DNA of 5,951 nucleotides from Oscillospiraceae bacterium (GCA_015064195.1 SVSO01000183.1:1-5951), one strand, 5' to 3'; counted from the first letter of the stretch, positions 1 to 5,649 are shown. Made by a program: numbers and translations. The notes: generated by a model not told the origin, from the letters alone.

Positions 1-1
1 A

Positions 2-343
2 GACAAGGAGAAAGGCAGGATTTTCATTCAGACCCACGCGAACCCCGACCGCGAATACAGCGATAATACCCGCGCCGGTCGTTGGGATTTTCCAAGTCCG
101 TACCCCATCCGCTTCCGTGTTGTGCGGTTTCAGCTGAACACGGGTGTTTACGAAACGCTGACGACCAGCTTGCCGCGTGAGAAGTTCACAGCTGACGATT
201 TACGAGAGCTATATCATGCCCGGTGGGGGATTGAGACGGCGTTCCTTGCCAAGTTCGTCGAGCCGGTACGCCCGGATCGGAGTGACGAGCGGAAGATTCA
301 GCCGAAGTCGTTCCGTGGATTCGTGTACCGCGTTCCGGCATAA
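2..343 (+). pseudogene. IS4-family DDE transposase, C-terminal part with internal deletion, 5' end outside window
   Basis: The frame is open from position 2 to the TAA at 341-343 without a start of its own, so the gene enters from the left edge. The translation shows the usual IS4-family run-up (WDFPSPYPIRFRVVRFQL, then YETLTTSLPREKF). It continues into the family signature Y-x2-R-x3-E (YHARWGIE, about 212-235), whose Glu is the third catalytic acid of the DDE triad. Family members normally continue ETAFRELK and run on for roughly 100 more residues before a C-terminal PVRPxR...FxYRV tail. Here ETAF (to 244) is followed directly by LAKFVEPVRPDR and the tail FRGFVYRVPA. The Lys of the YREK signature and the intervening helices are therefore missing, while the frame is kept. 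The gene is most likely a non-functional, internally deleted copy. The deletion size is estimated from memory of the family, not from an alignment. Confidence 0.8.
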
Positions 344-351
344 AAAAACAG

Positions 352-399
352 GGGGGCACATTCGCTGTCGGCGGGGAATCTGACAGCGGATGTGCTCCC
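352..399 (+). terminator. Strong hairpin after the transposase, probable terminator
   Basis: An 18-bp stem (352-369 with 382-399) with a 12-nt loop begins nine bases after the transposase stop. All positions pair, two of them as G-U wobbles. It is preceded by an A-run (342-348) and followed by TTTT (400-403), as in an intrinsic terminator that could work in both directions. It probably ends transposase transcription or insulates the element from outside reading. That it belongs to the IS rather than the host is inferred from its position inside the element. Confidence 0.6.
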
Positions 400-427
400 T
401 TTTGCTGTGGGATTATTTGCAACGGCG

Positions 428-481
428 AAAATCGCGGGTTTGGGATGCGTTTTTCGCGGAAAAAATGGCGTACCCGATTTT
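428..481 (+). other. Long-range stem in the non-coding tail of the insertion sequence
   Basis: AAAATCGCGGGT (428-439) can pair with ACCCGATTTT (472-481) over 10 base pairs, leaving one C and one neighbouring base unpaired or bulged. A smaller GCG-TTTTT-CGC hairpin lies inside, and a T-run (478-482) overlaps the right arm. A further pairing is possible between CCCGAT (473-478) and ATCGGG (515-520), which would compete with the first. No protein reading is convincing between 344 and 582, so this stretch is best described as a structured untranslated tail of the element. Function is unknown. Confidence 0.3.
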
Positions 482-548
482 TGAAAGGGGTAGATTGATA
501 CTTTTTTGTAGGATATCGGGAAACGGCGATTTGGTACTTTCGGTTAGC

Positions 549-570
549 GGCGTTAAGTTAAGGCAACGCC
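549..570. repeat. Palindromic sub-terminal sequence at the right end of the insertion sequence
   Basis: GGCGTT (549-554) and AACGCC (565-570) form a 6-bp inverted repeat around a 10-nt loop and overlap TTAAGTTAAGG (553-563). There is no T-run on either side, so it is a poor intrinsic terminator. Its position at the inferred edge of the IS suggests a transposase-recognised end. The assignment is inference from position and from the AACTTAA core seen in IS231-group ends. Confidence 0.4.
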
Positions 571-582
571 CCCAATGTCTGC

Positions 583-786
583 TCACTCCGCTTTTGTATC
601 AATCAGTGACAGCACTTTCTCCTGCAATACGATCTTTGCTGAGCCTGCAATGTCTTCGATGACAGCATTGATCTGCTCCGCGGTAAATCGTGGATCAAGC
701 AGAAGTGTGTATTCACCTGCCGCGCCGATGTTGTCATCGTTGATGTGGATGGAAATGTCGATGGAAAATTTGAATTGGTTTGACAT
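583..786 (-). CDS. Small 67-residue protein of unknown function
   Basis: I do not recognise this protein. Support for it being real comes from an ATG at 784-786 preceded by AAGGAG (complement of 794-799) at 7-nt spacing, and from its position 58 bases downstream of the solute-binding-protein gene in the same direction. The sequence also reads like a folded protein. The first ~30 residues alternate polar and hydrophobic residues and suggest beta strands (FKFSIDISIHI, then GEYTLLLDP). The second half looks like one amphipathic helix (FTAEQINAVIEDIAG...IVLQEKVLSLI). There is no signal peptide, membrane segment or cysteine, so it is probably cytoplasmic. No promoter is obvious in the 58-nt gap, so it is probably co-transcribed with the upstream genes. 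The reading frame ends about 6-13 bases from the inferred IS edge, so its C-terminus could have been altered by the insertion. It might also be unrelated to the sugar operon. Confidence 0.65.
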   Translation of the reverse strand: MSNQFKFSIDISIHINDDNIGAAGEYTLLLDPRFTAEQINAVIEDIAGSAKIVLQEKVLSLIDTKAE

Positions 787-793
787 ATGGATG

Positions 794-799
794 CTCCTT
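794..799 (-). promoter_or_regulatory. Ribosome binding site of the 67-residue protein gene
   Basis: AAGGAG on the minus strand lies 7 nt before the ATG at 784-786. It is the main evidence that this small gene is translated and fixes its start. Confidence 0.65.
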
Positions 800-844
800 C
801 GCTGCTGTATAATCCAATTGTATGGTAATTATTTTCAGTTCTCT

Positions 845-2236
845 TCACGAAATCTTATCGATATCTGCCTTAATCTTCGCCTCGATCGAAGCCCAATCGG
901 AGGCAAAATTGCCGCCATAGAACATCGCCTGCGAGAGTACATAGGTGGATGTACCGATATCGTAAATGGCGTTGTTATCGAGATAGAGATTATTGAAGAT
1001 CAGATCCAGCATTTGCGCACTGGTGTCATCGCGCGCACCCTTGAGCTTGAAGGCTTCCTCATAAACCGCGCCGCGCAGATTTTCGTAGGAATACACCGCC
1101 ATCGCCTCGGCGATATAGCCGATAAACTCCGCGTCGCCATTGGACGGGAATCCGACGAACGCTGCGCCCCACGGGTTCATCAGCGAACGGTACTGATCCT
1201 GCGCTTCATCATATTTCGGCACTGGTAGAATGGCGAAATCCGATGCCATGTCACGGTAGCGGGTGTACGCTGAACTGGTGTAATGCTGACTAAACAACGC
1301 ACGGTCGGAGGTAAATGCGGCATGGAACACGTCACCACCATCTGCCACATTGGCAGTCAGCGGCTTCAGCTTTTCGATCAGTGCCAGCATTTTCTCAGTC
1401 ATCAGATTCACCGTCAGCTCTCCGTCAGCCGTGTAATCGCAAAGATTGATATCTGCCGCAACGGCCAGCAGTCCTGCCGGAAGTGTACCGGCTTCGGTTA
1501 AATAGCCGTAAAAATCATCTGTCGTTTTGATCACGCTGTCCTGATTCAGATCGTGGGTCACGTCTCTCGTATACGAAATCAGCCGGTCGAACGTCCACTT
1601 TCCATCCAGCACCAGATCATACACATCTTCCGGCTTGATCTGATAATCGTCCGCCAGATTCGTGTTCATGAAAAGGCAGCTGGGGATGGTATAAATGACA
1701 GGGAGAATATCGCCGCAGAGGATGTAGAGTTTGCCGCCCAGCTGGCAGTTTTCTGCCATCAAACGGCTCCAGTGATTGCTGTCCAGCGTGATGTACGGCA
1801 TAGATGCGATATCTGCCAGTACACCTTCTGCGGAAATTTTGCAAATCTGTGTCGCAGCATCTGCGAGCATAGAATATTCCTCTTCCTGCGCCAATATGCT
1901 GTTTTTGAATGTGTTGGTCGATGTACCGCTTCCCTCCACCACATATTCAATTACAACATCGTGTGTCTCCTCAATATGCCGGTCACGTACATACATGGTA
2001 TCGTTGATCTTGTCGCCGTTTTCCTCCTCCTCGGGGAAGTTTGGCATCGCACCGTTCGTTCCCATTACGCGGAAGGTCTTGCCGCCGAAGGTTTTGATTT
2101 CCATGGGCGGCTTGGTGGATTCCGTCAGTGCGGCAGTGGTGTCGTCGGTCACATCGGCACCCTCAGATTCGCCGCAGGATGCTGCCTGAAGCGCCAGCAG
2201 TGCCGCCAAAAGAATGAGAGAAATGCGTTTTTTCAT
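845..2236 (-). CDS. Extracellular solute-binding lipoprotein of a sugar ABC transporter (family 1 type)
   Basis: At 463 residues this is a full-length large-type solute-binding protein, which captures a ligand outside the membrane and delivers it to an ABC importer. Residues 1-21 are a lipoprotein signal peptide: a basic MKKR start, a hydrophobic core, and the lipobox AASC with Cys21 as the lipid-anchored residue. A low-complexity acidic/Thr linker follows (about 22-45). Hallmarks of the clostridial/Paenibacillus carbohydrate-binding clade are VYDLVLDGKWTFD (205-217), FAILPVPKYDEAQDQYRS (334-351) and a C-terminal NFASDW...KIKADIDKI (443-462). AGGAGG (complement of 2245-2250) sits 8 nt before the ATG. 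The gene starts 20 bases after the GH28 gene's stop, so the two are almost certainly co-transcribed. An oligogalacturonide or related pectic ligand is inferred only from that neighbour. The permeases and ATPase are not in the window, so this is an orphan binding protein using components encoded elsewhere, or one whose partners have been lost. Confidence 0.9.
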   Translation of the reverse strand: MKKRISLILLAALLALQAASCGESEGADVTDDTTAALTESTKPPMEIKTFGGKTFRVMGTNGAMPNFPEEEENGDKINDTMYVRDRHIEETHDVVIEYVVEGSGTSTNTFKNSILAQEEEYSMLADAATQICKISAEGVLADIASMPYITLDSNHWSRLMAENCQLGGKLYILCGDILPVIYTIPSCLFMNTNLADDYQIKPEDVYDLVLDGKWTFDRLISYTRDVTHDLNQDSVIKTTDDFYGYLTEAGTLPAGLLAVAADINLCDYTADGELTVNLMTEKMLALIEKLKPLTANVADGGDVFHAAFTSDRALFSQHYTSSAYTRYRDMASDFAILPVPKYDEAQDQYRSLMNPWGAAFVGFPSNGDAEFIGYIAEAMAVYSYENLRGAVYEEAFKLKGARDDTSAQMLDLIFNNLYLDNNAIYDIGTSTYVLSQAMFYGGNFASDWASIEAKIKADIDKIS

Positions 2237-2244
2237 GGTATTTT

Positions 2245-2250
2245 CCTCCT
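2245..2250 (-). promoter_or_regulatory. Ribosome binding site of the solute-binding-protein gene
   Basis: A perfect AGGAGG on the minus strand lies 8 nt before the ATG (2234-2236). It falls inside the 19-nt gap after the GH28 stop codon, showing efficient independent initiation within the operon. Confidence 0.8.
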
Positions 2251-2255
2251 AAATA

Positions 2256-3476
2256 TTATCTTTCGCGGATTTCTCCGCTTAAATTTTCATTGTCTGTACA
2301 CTCAATGTAACCGCCAGAATGACCGATGTAAACATTCTCGAGCCATGTGTTCCGTGTCCCGCTGACGATATAGGCGGTATGGCTTTCAGACAGCTTGCGT
2401 GCATCATAGGGGCGAAGATCAAGGTAGGCGTTGCCCTCACCACTGAGTGAAAGACAGATATCACGGAGCCGTACATTTTCCACATTATGCCCGTTGCCAT
2501 AAACGATTACACCGTTTCCTGCGTTGCCGCTGACGCGGGAAACTTCCACATCTTCGATACGGCTGTTATCCTGTGCGGCAGCAATGACGATGCCGTCTCC
2601 GTTGCCCCACCAGCACAGTCCCCTTGGGCGCGTCTGCATTGTGATATCGGACAGCTCCACATCGCGGATGACGGTGCCGTTTGCCGTGAAAATGCCAATG
2701 CCGCGATTGGCATCGACAATGCGGATGTCTGACATCCGGATTTGCTCGGCGTTATGACCGATGCGTATGCCTGCGGAATTTGAGGAAAGGATACAGTCGT
2801 TTACCGTTATATCGCGGTTGCAGCCGTCCTTTTTCGTGATGCAGGTGAGCGCGATGCAGTCATCGCCGCCGGAAATGGTGCAGCCGCGTACCACACCGCT
2901 GCGGCAGGCGGAAAAATGGATGCCGTCGCTGTTGGGTATCAGCGGATCGTTTTTGATGGTGAGATGCTCTGCCGTAATATTCTCCGATTCCGAGAAGGTA
3001 AGCGTCCAGCAGGGCGAGTTAATCAGCCGCAGACCGGATACGCGGACATTCCGGCAATGATCGAAAAACATGGGCTGATTCAGTCGGGCGGAATTTTTCT
3101 GATACATTTCGCCGCCGCACATAGACGCTGCCCGATTATAGTATTGAGATGCACCAAAGTCGATGGTGCCCTCTCCGCGGATTGTGATGTTCTGCGCACC
3201 GATTGCCCACAGAAAGGATGTGGTATCCGCCATCTCGTTGTGATGGTAGCCGATGGGTACAAATCGTGCTCGCTCCGATGCACGGAGAATACAGCCGGCT
3301 TCCAGTACATATTCCGTATCGCCGGCAAGACAAATCGGTCCGCTGACATAGACTCCGGCGGGAAACACAACCGCCTTGCCGTATCCCGCTTCCACCGCGC
3401 GCCGGAAAGGCTCGGTGCAATCGGTAATACCGTCCGGCACCGCGCCGAAATCACGGATACTGACGGGAATATTCAT
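2256..3476 (-). CDS. Glycoside hydrolase family 28 (polygalacturonase-like), cytoplasmic
   Basis: At 406 residues this is a right-handed parallel beta-helix enzyme of the GH28 type, which hydrolyses alpha-linked galacturonic acid bonds in pectin-derived chains. The N-terminus has the typical opening DFGAVPDGITDCTEPFRRAV (9-28). Active-site motifs appear in order: PNSDGIH (181-187) in place of NTD with Asp184, GGDDCIAL (203-210) with the Asp205-Asp206 pair, and RIGHN (238-242) with His241. The usual RIK site reads NRGIGIF (257-263), keeping Arg258 but not the Lys. WWGNGDGIVI (289-298) is typical of bacterial members. Many N-x-I/V turns of the beta-helix follow (for example NITIRGEGTI). There is no signal peptide, so it should act in the cytoplasm on imported short oligosaccharides rather than on polymer. 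The start is supported by AAGGAGGAG (complement of 3482-3490) about 7 nt upstream. It is the first gene of the operon. The altered motifs leave the exact linkage open; related activities such as unsaturated or rhamnogalacturonan-derived substrates are possible. Confidence 0.9.
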   Translation of the reverse strand: MNIPVSIRDFGAVPDGITDCTEPFRRAVEAGYGKAVVFPAGVYVSGPICLAGDTEYVLEAGCILRASERARFVPIGYHHNEMADTTSFLWAIGAQNITIRGEGTIDFGASQYYNRAASMCGGEMYQKNSARLNQPMFFDHCRNVRVSGLRLINSPCWTLTFSESENITAEHLTIKNDPLIPNSDGIHFSACRSGVVRGCTISGGDDCIALTCITKKDGCNRDITVNDCILSSNSAGIRIGHNAEQIRMSDIRIVDANRGIGIFTANGTVIRDVELSDITMQTRPRGLCWWGNGDGIVIAAAQDNSRIEDVEVSRVSGNAGNGVIVYGNGHNVENVRLRDICLSLSGEGNAYLDLRPYDARKLSESHTAYIVSGTRNTWLENVYIGHSGGYIECTDNENLSGEIRER

Positions 3477-3481
3477 AGTGA

Positions 3482-3490
3482 CTCCTCCTT
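3482..3490 (-). promoter_or_regulatory. Ribosome binding site of the GH28 gene
   Basis: AAGGAGGAG on the minus strand, with the AGGAGG core about 7 nt from the ATG at 3474-3476, is a near-perfect Bacillota site and supports this start codon. Confidence 0.8.
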
Positions 3491-3508
3491 ATATGGCCTG
3501 ATGCAACC

Positions 3509-3537
3509 AGTATAGCACAGAATACGGAAAAAAACAA
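3509..3537 (-). promoter_or_regulatory. Probable sigma-A promoter of the GH28/solute-binding-protein operon
   Basis: On the minus strand, a -35-like TTGTTT (complement of 3532-3537) is separated by 17 bp from TATACT (complement of 3509-3514). The TG just upstream makes it an extended -10 (TGCTATACT). The start of transcription would fall near 3502, leaving a short leader of about 25 nt. A weak -35 with a good extended -10 is what one expects of a promoter needing an activator, which fits the divergent AraC-family gene. No clear operator repeat could be assigned. Confidence 0.55.
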
Positions 3538-3579
3538 TACAGTGATCGGTTATCTTATGATACTATTCCGCGCATCGTG

Positions 3580-3608
3580 TTGACGCAGGGGACGAGATGT
3601 GGTATAAT
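3580..3608 (+). promoter_or_regulatory. Sigma-A promoter of the AraC-family regulator gene
   Basis: TTGACG (3580-3585), a 17-bp spacer and a perfect TATAAT (3603-3608) form a near-consensus promoter (11 of 12 key bases). Transcription would begin near 3615, leaving a leader of about 30 nt before the ATG at 3646. The strength suggests steady expression of the regulator unless it is repressed. Confidence 0.8.
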
Positions 3609-3645
3609 AAAAATGGAAGTTTTGCCGGGAGAGAGAGGATAATTC

Positions 3646-4485
3646 ATGGAGAGTATGCTGTTTAATCCGTGGAAAAATGAAGATACGGCTATACAAATCC
3701 GCTACAGCAGCATTGATGCGGAGAATCGGACTGCCAGATTTCCGCTGCATTGGCATGCGTATTTCGAGCTGGAATTTTACTTGGAAGGAGATGCCGATAA
3801 TGTGATCAACGGCAAGGTACACAAGATGCACGCCGGTTCGCTGGCGTTGCTGTCTCCCAACGATTTTCATAAAATTTCCCATGAGAGCGGCAATCTGCGC
3901 ATCCGGAAGCTGACATTTCTGCCGTCAGCGCTGTCTGCGGAGGCTATGCAGGCGCTGGAGGAATACGGATATCCGTTTATTCTGAATCTGGATGAATTGG
4001 AAGCGGAAAAGCTGTATGAAAAGTTCCGTCAGCTTGCCGAAGCATGTACAAAAGCGAATTCCGACACAGCGGTGGGAATGCTGCGCATCCGATGCCGTGC
4101 GGAGGAGATTTTACTCAGCATCTTTGAATGTGCCGCCCCGCATCAGTGCCTTTTGTCACATCCGAAAAGCAGCCCGGTGCTGACAGTCATCCGGTATATC
4201 AACGATCATCTAGATGAGATGCTGAGTGTTTCCCGACTGGCGGCGCTCGTGTACCTGTCGCCGGATCATCTGACGCATATTTTCAAGAATTGCACATCGG
4301 TCAGCATTACGGAATACATCATTGAGCAGCGGATGAGCCGGGCGTATTATATGTTGATGGACACAGATATGCCACCGGCTGATATCGCATCGGCGGTCGG
4401 ATATCGCTCCATCGCGCTGTTCTATCGCCATTTTCGCCGCAGATTTGATGCCGCACCGGGCGATTTGCGACGGGAGCTGAAATAG
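3646..4485 (+). CDS. AraC-family transcriptional regulator with cupin-like N-terminal sensor domain
   Basis: At 279 residues it has the standard two-part AraC/XylS length. The N-terminal half is a cupin-like ligand domain: HWHAYFELEFYLEG (35-48) with His35, His37 and Glu41, then GSLALLSPNDFHKI (64-77), the usual arrangement in regulators that sense sugars. The C-terminal ~100 residues are the paired helix-turn-helix DNA-binding domain. The first HTH is LSVSRLAALVYLSPDHLTHIF (193-213). The second carries the family signature, running from IASAVGYRSIALFYRHF (247-263) to the AAPGDLRRE end (269-277). A purine-rich site (GAGAGAGG, 3631-3638) lies 7 nt before the ATG. It is divergent from the GH28/solute-binding-protein operon and is most likely its activator, responding to a pectin breakdown product. 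The inducer is inference. Confidence 0.92.
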   Translation: MESMLFNPWKNEDTAIQIRYSSIDAENRTARFPLHWHAYFELEFYLEGDADNVINGKVHKMHAGSLALLSPNDFHKISHESGNLRIRKLTFLPSALSAEAMQALEEYGYPFILNLDELEAEKLYEKFRQLAEACTKANSDTAVGMLRIRCRAEEILLSIFECAAPHQCLLSHPKSSPVLTVIRYINDHLDEMLSVSRLAALVYLSPDHLTHIFKNCTSVSITEYIIEQRMSRAYYMLMDTDMPPADIASAVGYRSIALFYRHFRRRFDAAPGDLRRELK

Positions 4486-4487
4486 AG

Positions 4488-4515
4488 AAGGAGTGATTCC
4501 GTGGAATCACTCCTT
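4488..4515. terminator. Perfect inverted repeat, probable bidirectional terminator
   Basis: AAGGAGTGATTCC (4488-4500) and GGAATCACTCCTT (4503-4515) are exact reverse complements separated by only two bases. It begins three bases after the stop of the AraC-type gene and lies between two convergent genes. An RNA hairpin of about 11-12 bp would form from either strand. The U-tracts that follow are weak (TTAACTT on the plus strand, TTCTCTATTT on the minus strand), so termination efficiency is uncertain. The sequence could also be a palindromic protein-binding site. Confidence 0.6.
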
Positions 4516-4547
4516 AACTTAATGATAGGTGGCTTAACTCAATGACA
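4513..4547. repeat. Two-copy direct repeat CTTAACTYAATGAYA
   Basis: CTTAACTTAATGATA (4513-4527) and CTTAACTCAATGACA (4533-4547) match at 13 of 15 positions, with a 20-bp period. Both lie between the terminator-like palindrome and the stop of the dehydratase gene. The first copy also contains, in reverse complement, the 11-mer TTAAGTTAAGG found at the insertion-sequence end (553-563). This may be the trace of another mobile-element end or of a dispersed repeat. Function is unknown. Confidence 0.45.
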
Positions 4548-4553
4548 TTGCAT

Positions 4554-5642
4554 TCACTGCAGCACCTCTTTTTGATATTCCGTGACAGCTTCACGAAGCG
4601 CCGCCATCGCCGCATCATCGTCATCGCCGGCATCCGCCAGCAGACGAAGCCTGTCCGCGATTCCGGTGCGGTTCATGACCGGCGGCCGCTCCCGCAAAAT
4701 CAGCGGCGAATCCGTTGCCGCCGGATCACCGTAAAACAGCTTCTCCCGCAGTTTTTCCCCCGGCCGAAGGGCGGTGATCTCGATCCGCGGCGAAATGCCC
4801 AAAAGCTCGCCCAGCCGCTCTGCCAGGGTCAGGATCGGGATCGGCTCACCCATGTCCAGAACGTGAATATCGCCCTGCTCTGCCATGGCCGATGCGCACA
4901 GCACCAGTCTTGCCGCCTCCGGAATGGTCATGAAATACCGTTCCACCCGCGCGTCGGTGATGCGGATGACCTCGCCGTGCTTTATGGCGCGGATGAAGCT
5001 GGGGACGACGCTTCCCGCCGAGCCGAGCACATTGCCGAAGCGGACGGCGGAAAATTTCGTGGGGCTGTCGGCGCGGGAAGCCATGATGTATTCGCAGAAG
5101 CGTTTGGTCGCGCCCATAACGCTGGTCGGCATCACCGCCTTATCGGTGGAGATGAGCACGAATCCCTCCGCGCCCCATTCCTCCGCCGCATCTGCCGCGT
5201 TGACCGTGCCGAAAATATTATTTTTCACCGCCTCTGCCGCCGCCGTTTCCATGAGCGGCACGTGCTTGTGCGCCGCCGCGTGGATGACCAGCGCCGGTCG
5301 GTGCTTGGCGAAGATGCGGCGCAGTCTCCCCGCATCCCGCACCGATGCGATCTCAACCTGGGCGCACTGTCCGGGGTGATCCGCCGCCAGCCGCTCCCGG
5401 ATGGCGAAGGCATTGTTCTCATTCACATCGAGGATGATAATCTTTCCCGCACCGAAGGCCGCGCACTGCATACACAGCTCGCTTCCGATGGAGCCGCCGC
5501 CTCCGGTGATGAGCACGGTTTTGCCCCGCACAGCCGAAGTGGATGCCTCATCCGGCACACACCGCTCGCCCCGTCCCAAAAGGTACGCGGCATTCTGTTC
5601 GATCCATTCGGAAACTGTTGTAAATTCTGTCTGTGCGTTCAT
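4554..5642 (-). CDS. Nucleotide-sugar 4,6-dehydratase, CapD/WbpM/FlaA1-like (short form, no membrane domain)
   Basis: An extended short-chain dehydrogenase/reductase that probably dehydrates UDP-GlcNAc (or a similar UDP-HexNAc) to the 4-keto-6-deoxy sugar for surface polysaccharide or glycoprotein glycans. Counting from the ATG at 5642 (362 residues), the NAD(P)-binding motif TGGGGSIG is at 46-53 and the acidic turn LDVNEN at 71-76. The family block AAAHKHVPLME is at 122-132, STDKA at 165-169, and PTSVMGATKR at 172-181, with Met176-xxx-Lys180 where most SDR enzymes have Tyr-xxx-Lys. That Met is known from the WbpM-type enzymes. RFGNVLGSAGSVVP follows, then LRPGEKLREKLF near the C-terminus. 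Long family members (~600 residues) carry an N-terminal multi-pass membrane domain. Here only ~45 residues precede the NAD motif, though they retain the LLGR linker seen in the long form. GGAG (5650-5653) at 7-nt spacing supports the start. The upstream TTG at 5697-5699 overlaps the promoter -10 and is rejected. Confidence 0.9.
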   Translation of the reverse strand: MNAQTEFTTVSEWIEQNAAYLLGRGERCVPDEASTSAVRGKTVLITGGGGSIGSELCMQCAAFGAGKIIILDVNENNAFAIRERLAADHPGQCAQVEIASVRDAGRLRRIFAKHRPALVIHAAAHKHVPLMETAAAEAVKNNIFGTVNAADAAEEWGAEGFVLISTDKAVMPTSVMGATKRFCEYIMASRADSPTKFSAVRFGNVLGSAGSVVPSFIRAIKHGEVIRITDARVERYFMTIPEAARLVLCASAMAEQGDIHVLDMGEPIPILTLAERLGELLGISPRIEITALRPGEKLREKLFYGDPAATDSPLILRERPPVMNRTGIADRLRLLADAGDDDDAAMAALREAVTEYQKEVLQ

Positions 5643-5649
5643 GTATCTG

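Larger units (their letters stand above)
1..577 (+). mobile_element. Right-hand part of an IS4-family insertion sequence (remnant)
   Basis: The segment comprises the end of an IS4-type transposase frame (to 343), then about 230 bases of non-coding tail. The tail holds a long hairpin (352-399), a second long-range stem (428-439 with 472-481), and a short palindromic end, GGCGTT(10 nt)AACGCC, at 549-570. Read from the outside in, the edge is CATTGGGGGCGTTGCC followed by TTAACTTAA. This loosely resembles the CAACTTAAG core of known IS231-group terminal repeats, so I place the outer end near 570-577. That boundary is inference, because the left end lies outside the window and no target-site duplication can be tested. 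The next gene on the minus strand ends at 583, so the element sits right at its 3' end. Confidence 0.65.
3477..3645. promoter_or_regulatory. Divergent control region between the pectin operon and its AraC-type regulator
   Basis: The 169 bp carry back-to-back promoters for the minus-strand operon (3509-3537) and the plus-strand regulator gene (3580-3608). The -35 elements are about 42 bp apart. Between them lies a small inverted repeat TATC-TTAT-GATA (3551-3562), which could be part of an operator but is too short to claim. The divergent arrangement is typical of a regulator that controls both its own gene and the adjacent catabolic operon. I saw no convincing catabolite-responsive element. 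Confidence 0.55.

Noticed and set aside
186..422. 78-residue minus-strand open frame over the transposase end
   Set aside because: It is antisense to the transposase and its hairpin; the translation has low-complexity features typical of a shadow frame.
390..662. 90-residue plus-strand open frame in the insertion-sequence tail
   Set aside because: It starts inside the terminator-like hairpin, runs over the IS end into the antisense of the small gene, and has no ribosome binding site.
575..1228. 217-residue plus-strand open frame across the small gene and the end of the binding-protein gene
   Set aside because: It lies antisense to two supported genes, has no convincing ribosome binding site and shows no recognisable domain.
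1553..2365. 270-residue plus-strand open frame over the binding-protein gene
   Set aside because: It is antisense to the lipoprotein signal and body, which are clearly coding on the minus strand.
3551..3562. TATC-TTAT-GATA as an AraC operator
   Set aside because: Only four base pairs per arm, and AraC-family sites are usually direct rather than inverted repeats; kept only as a remark.
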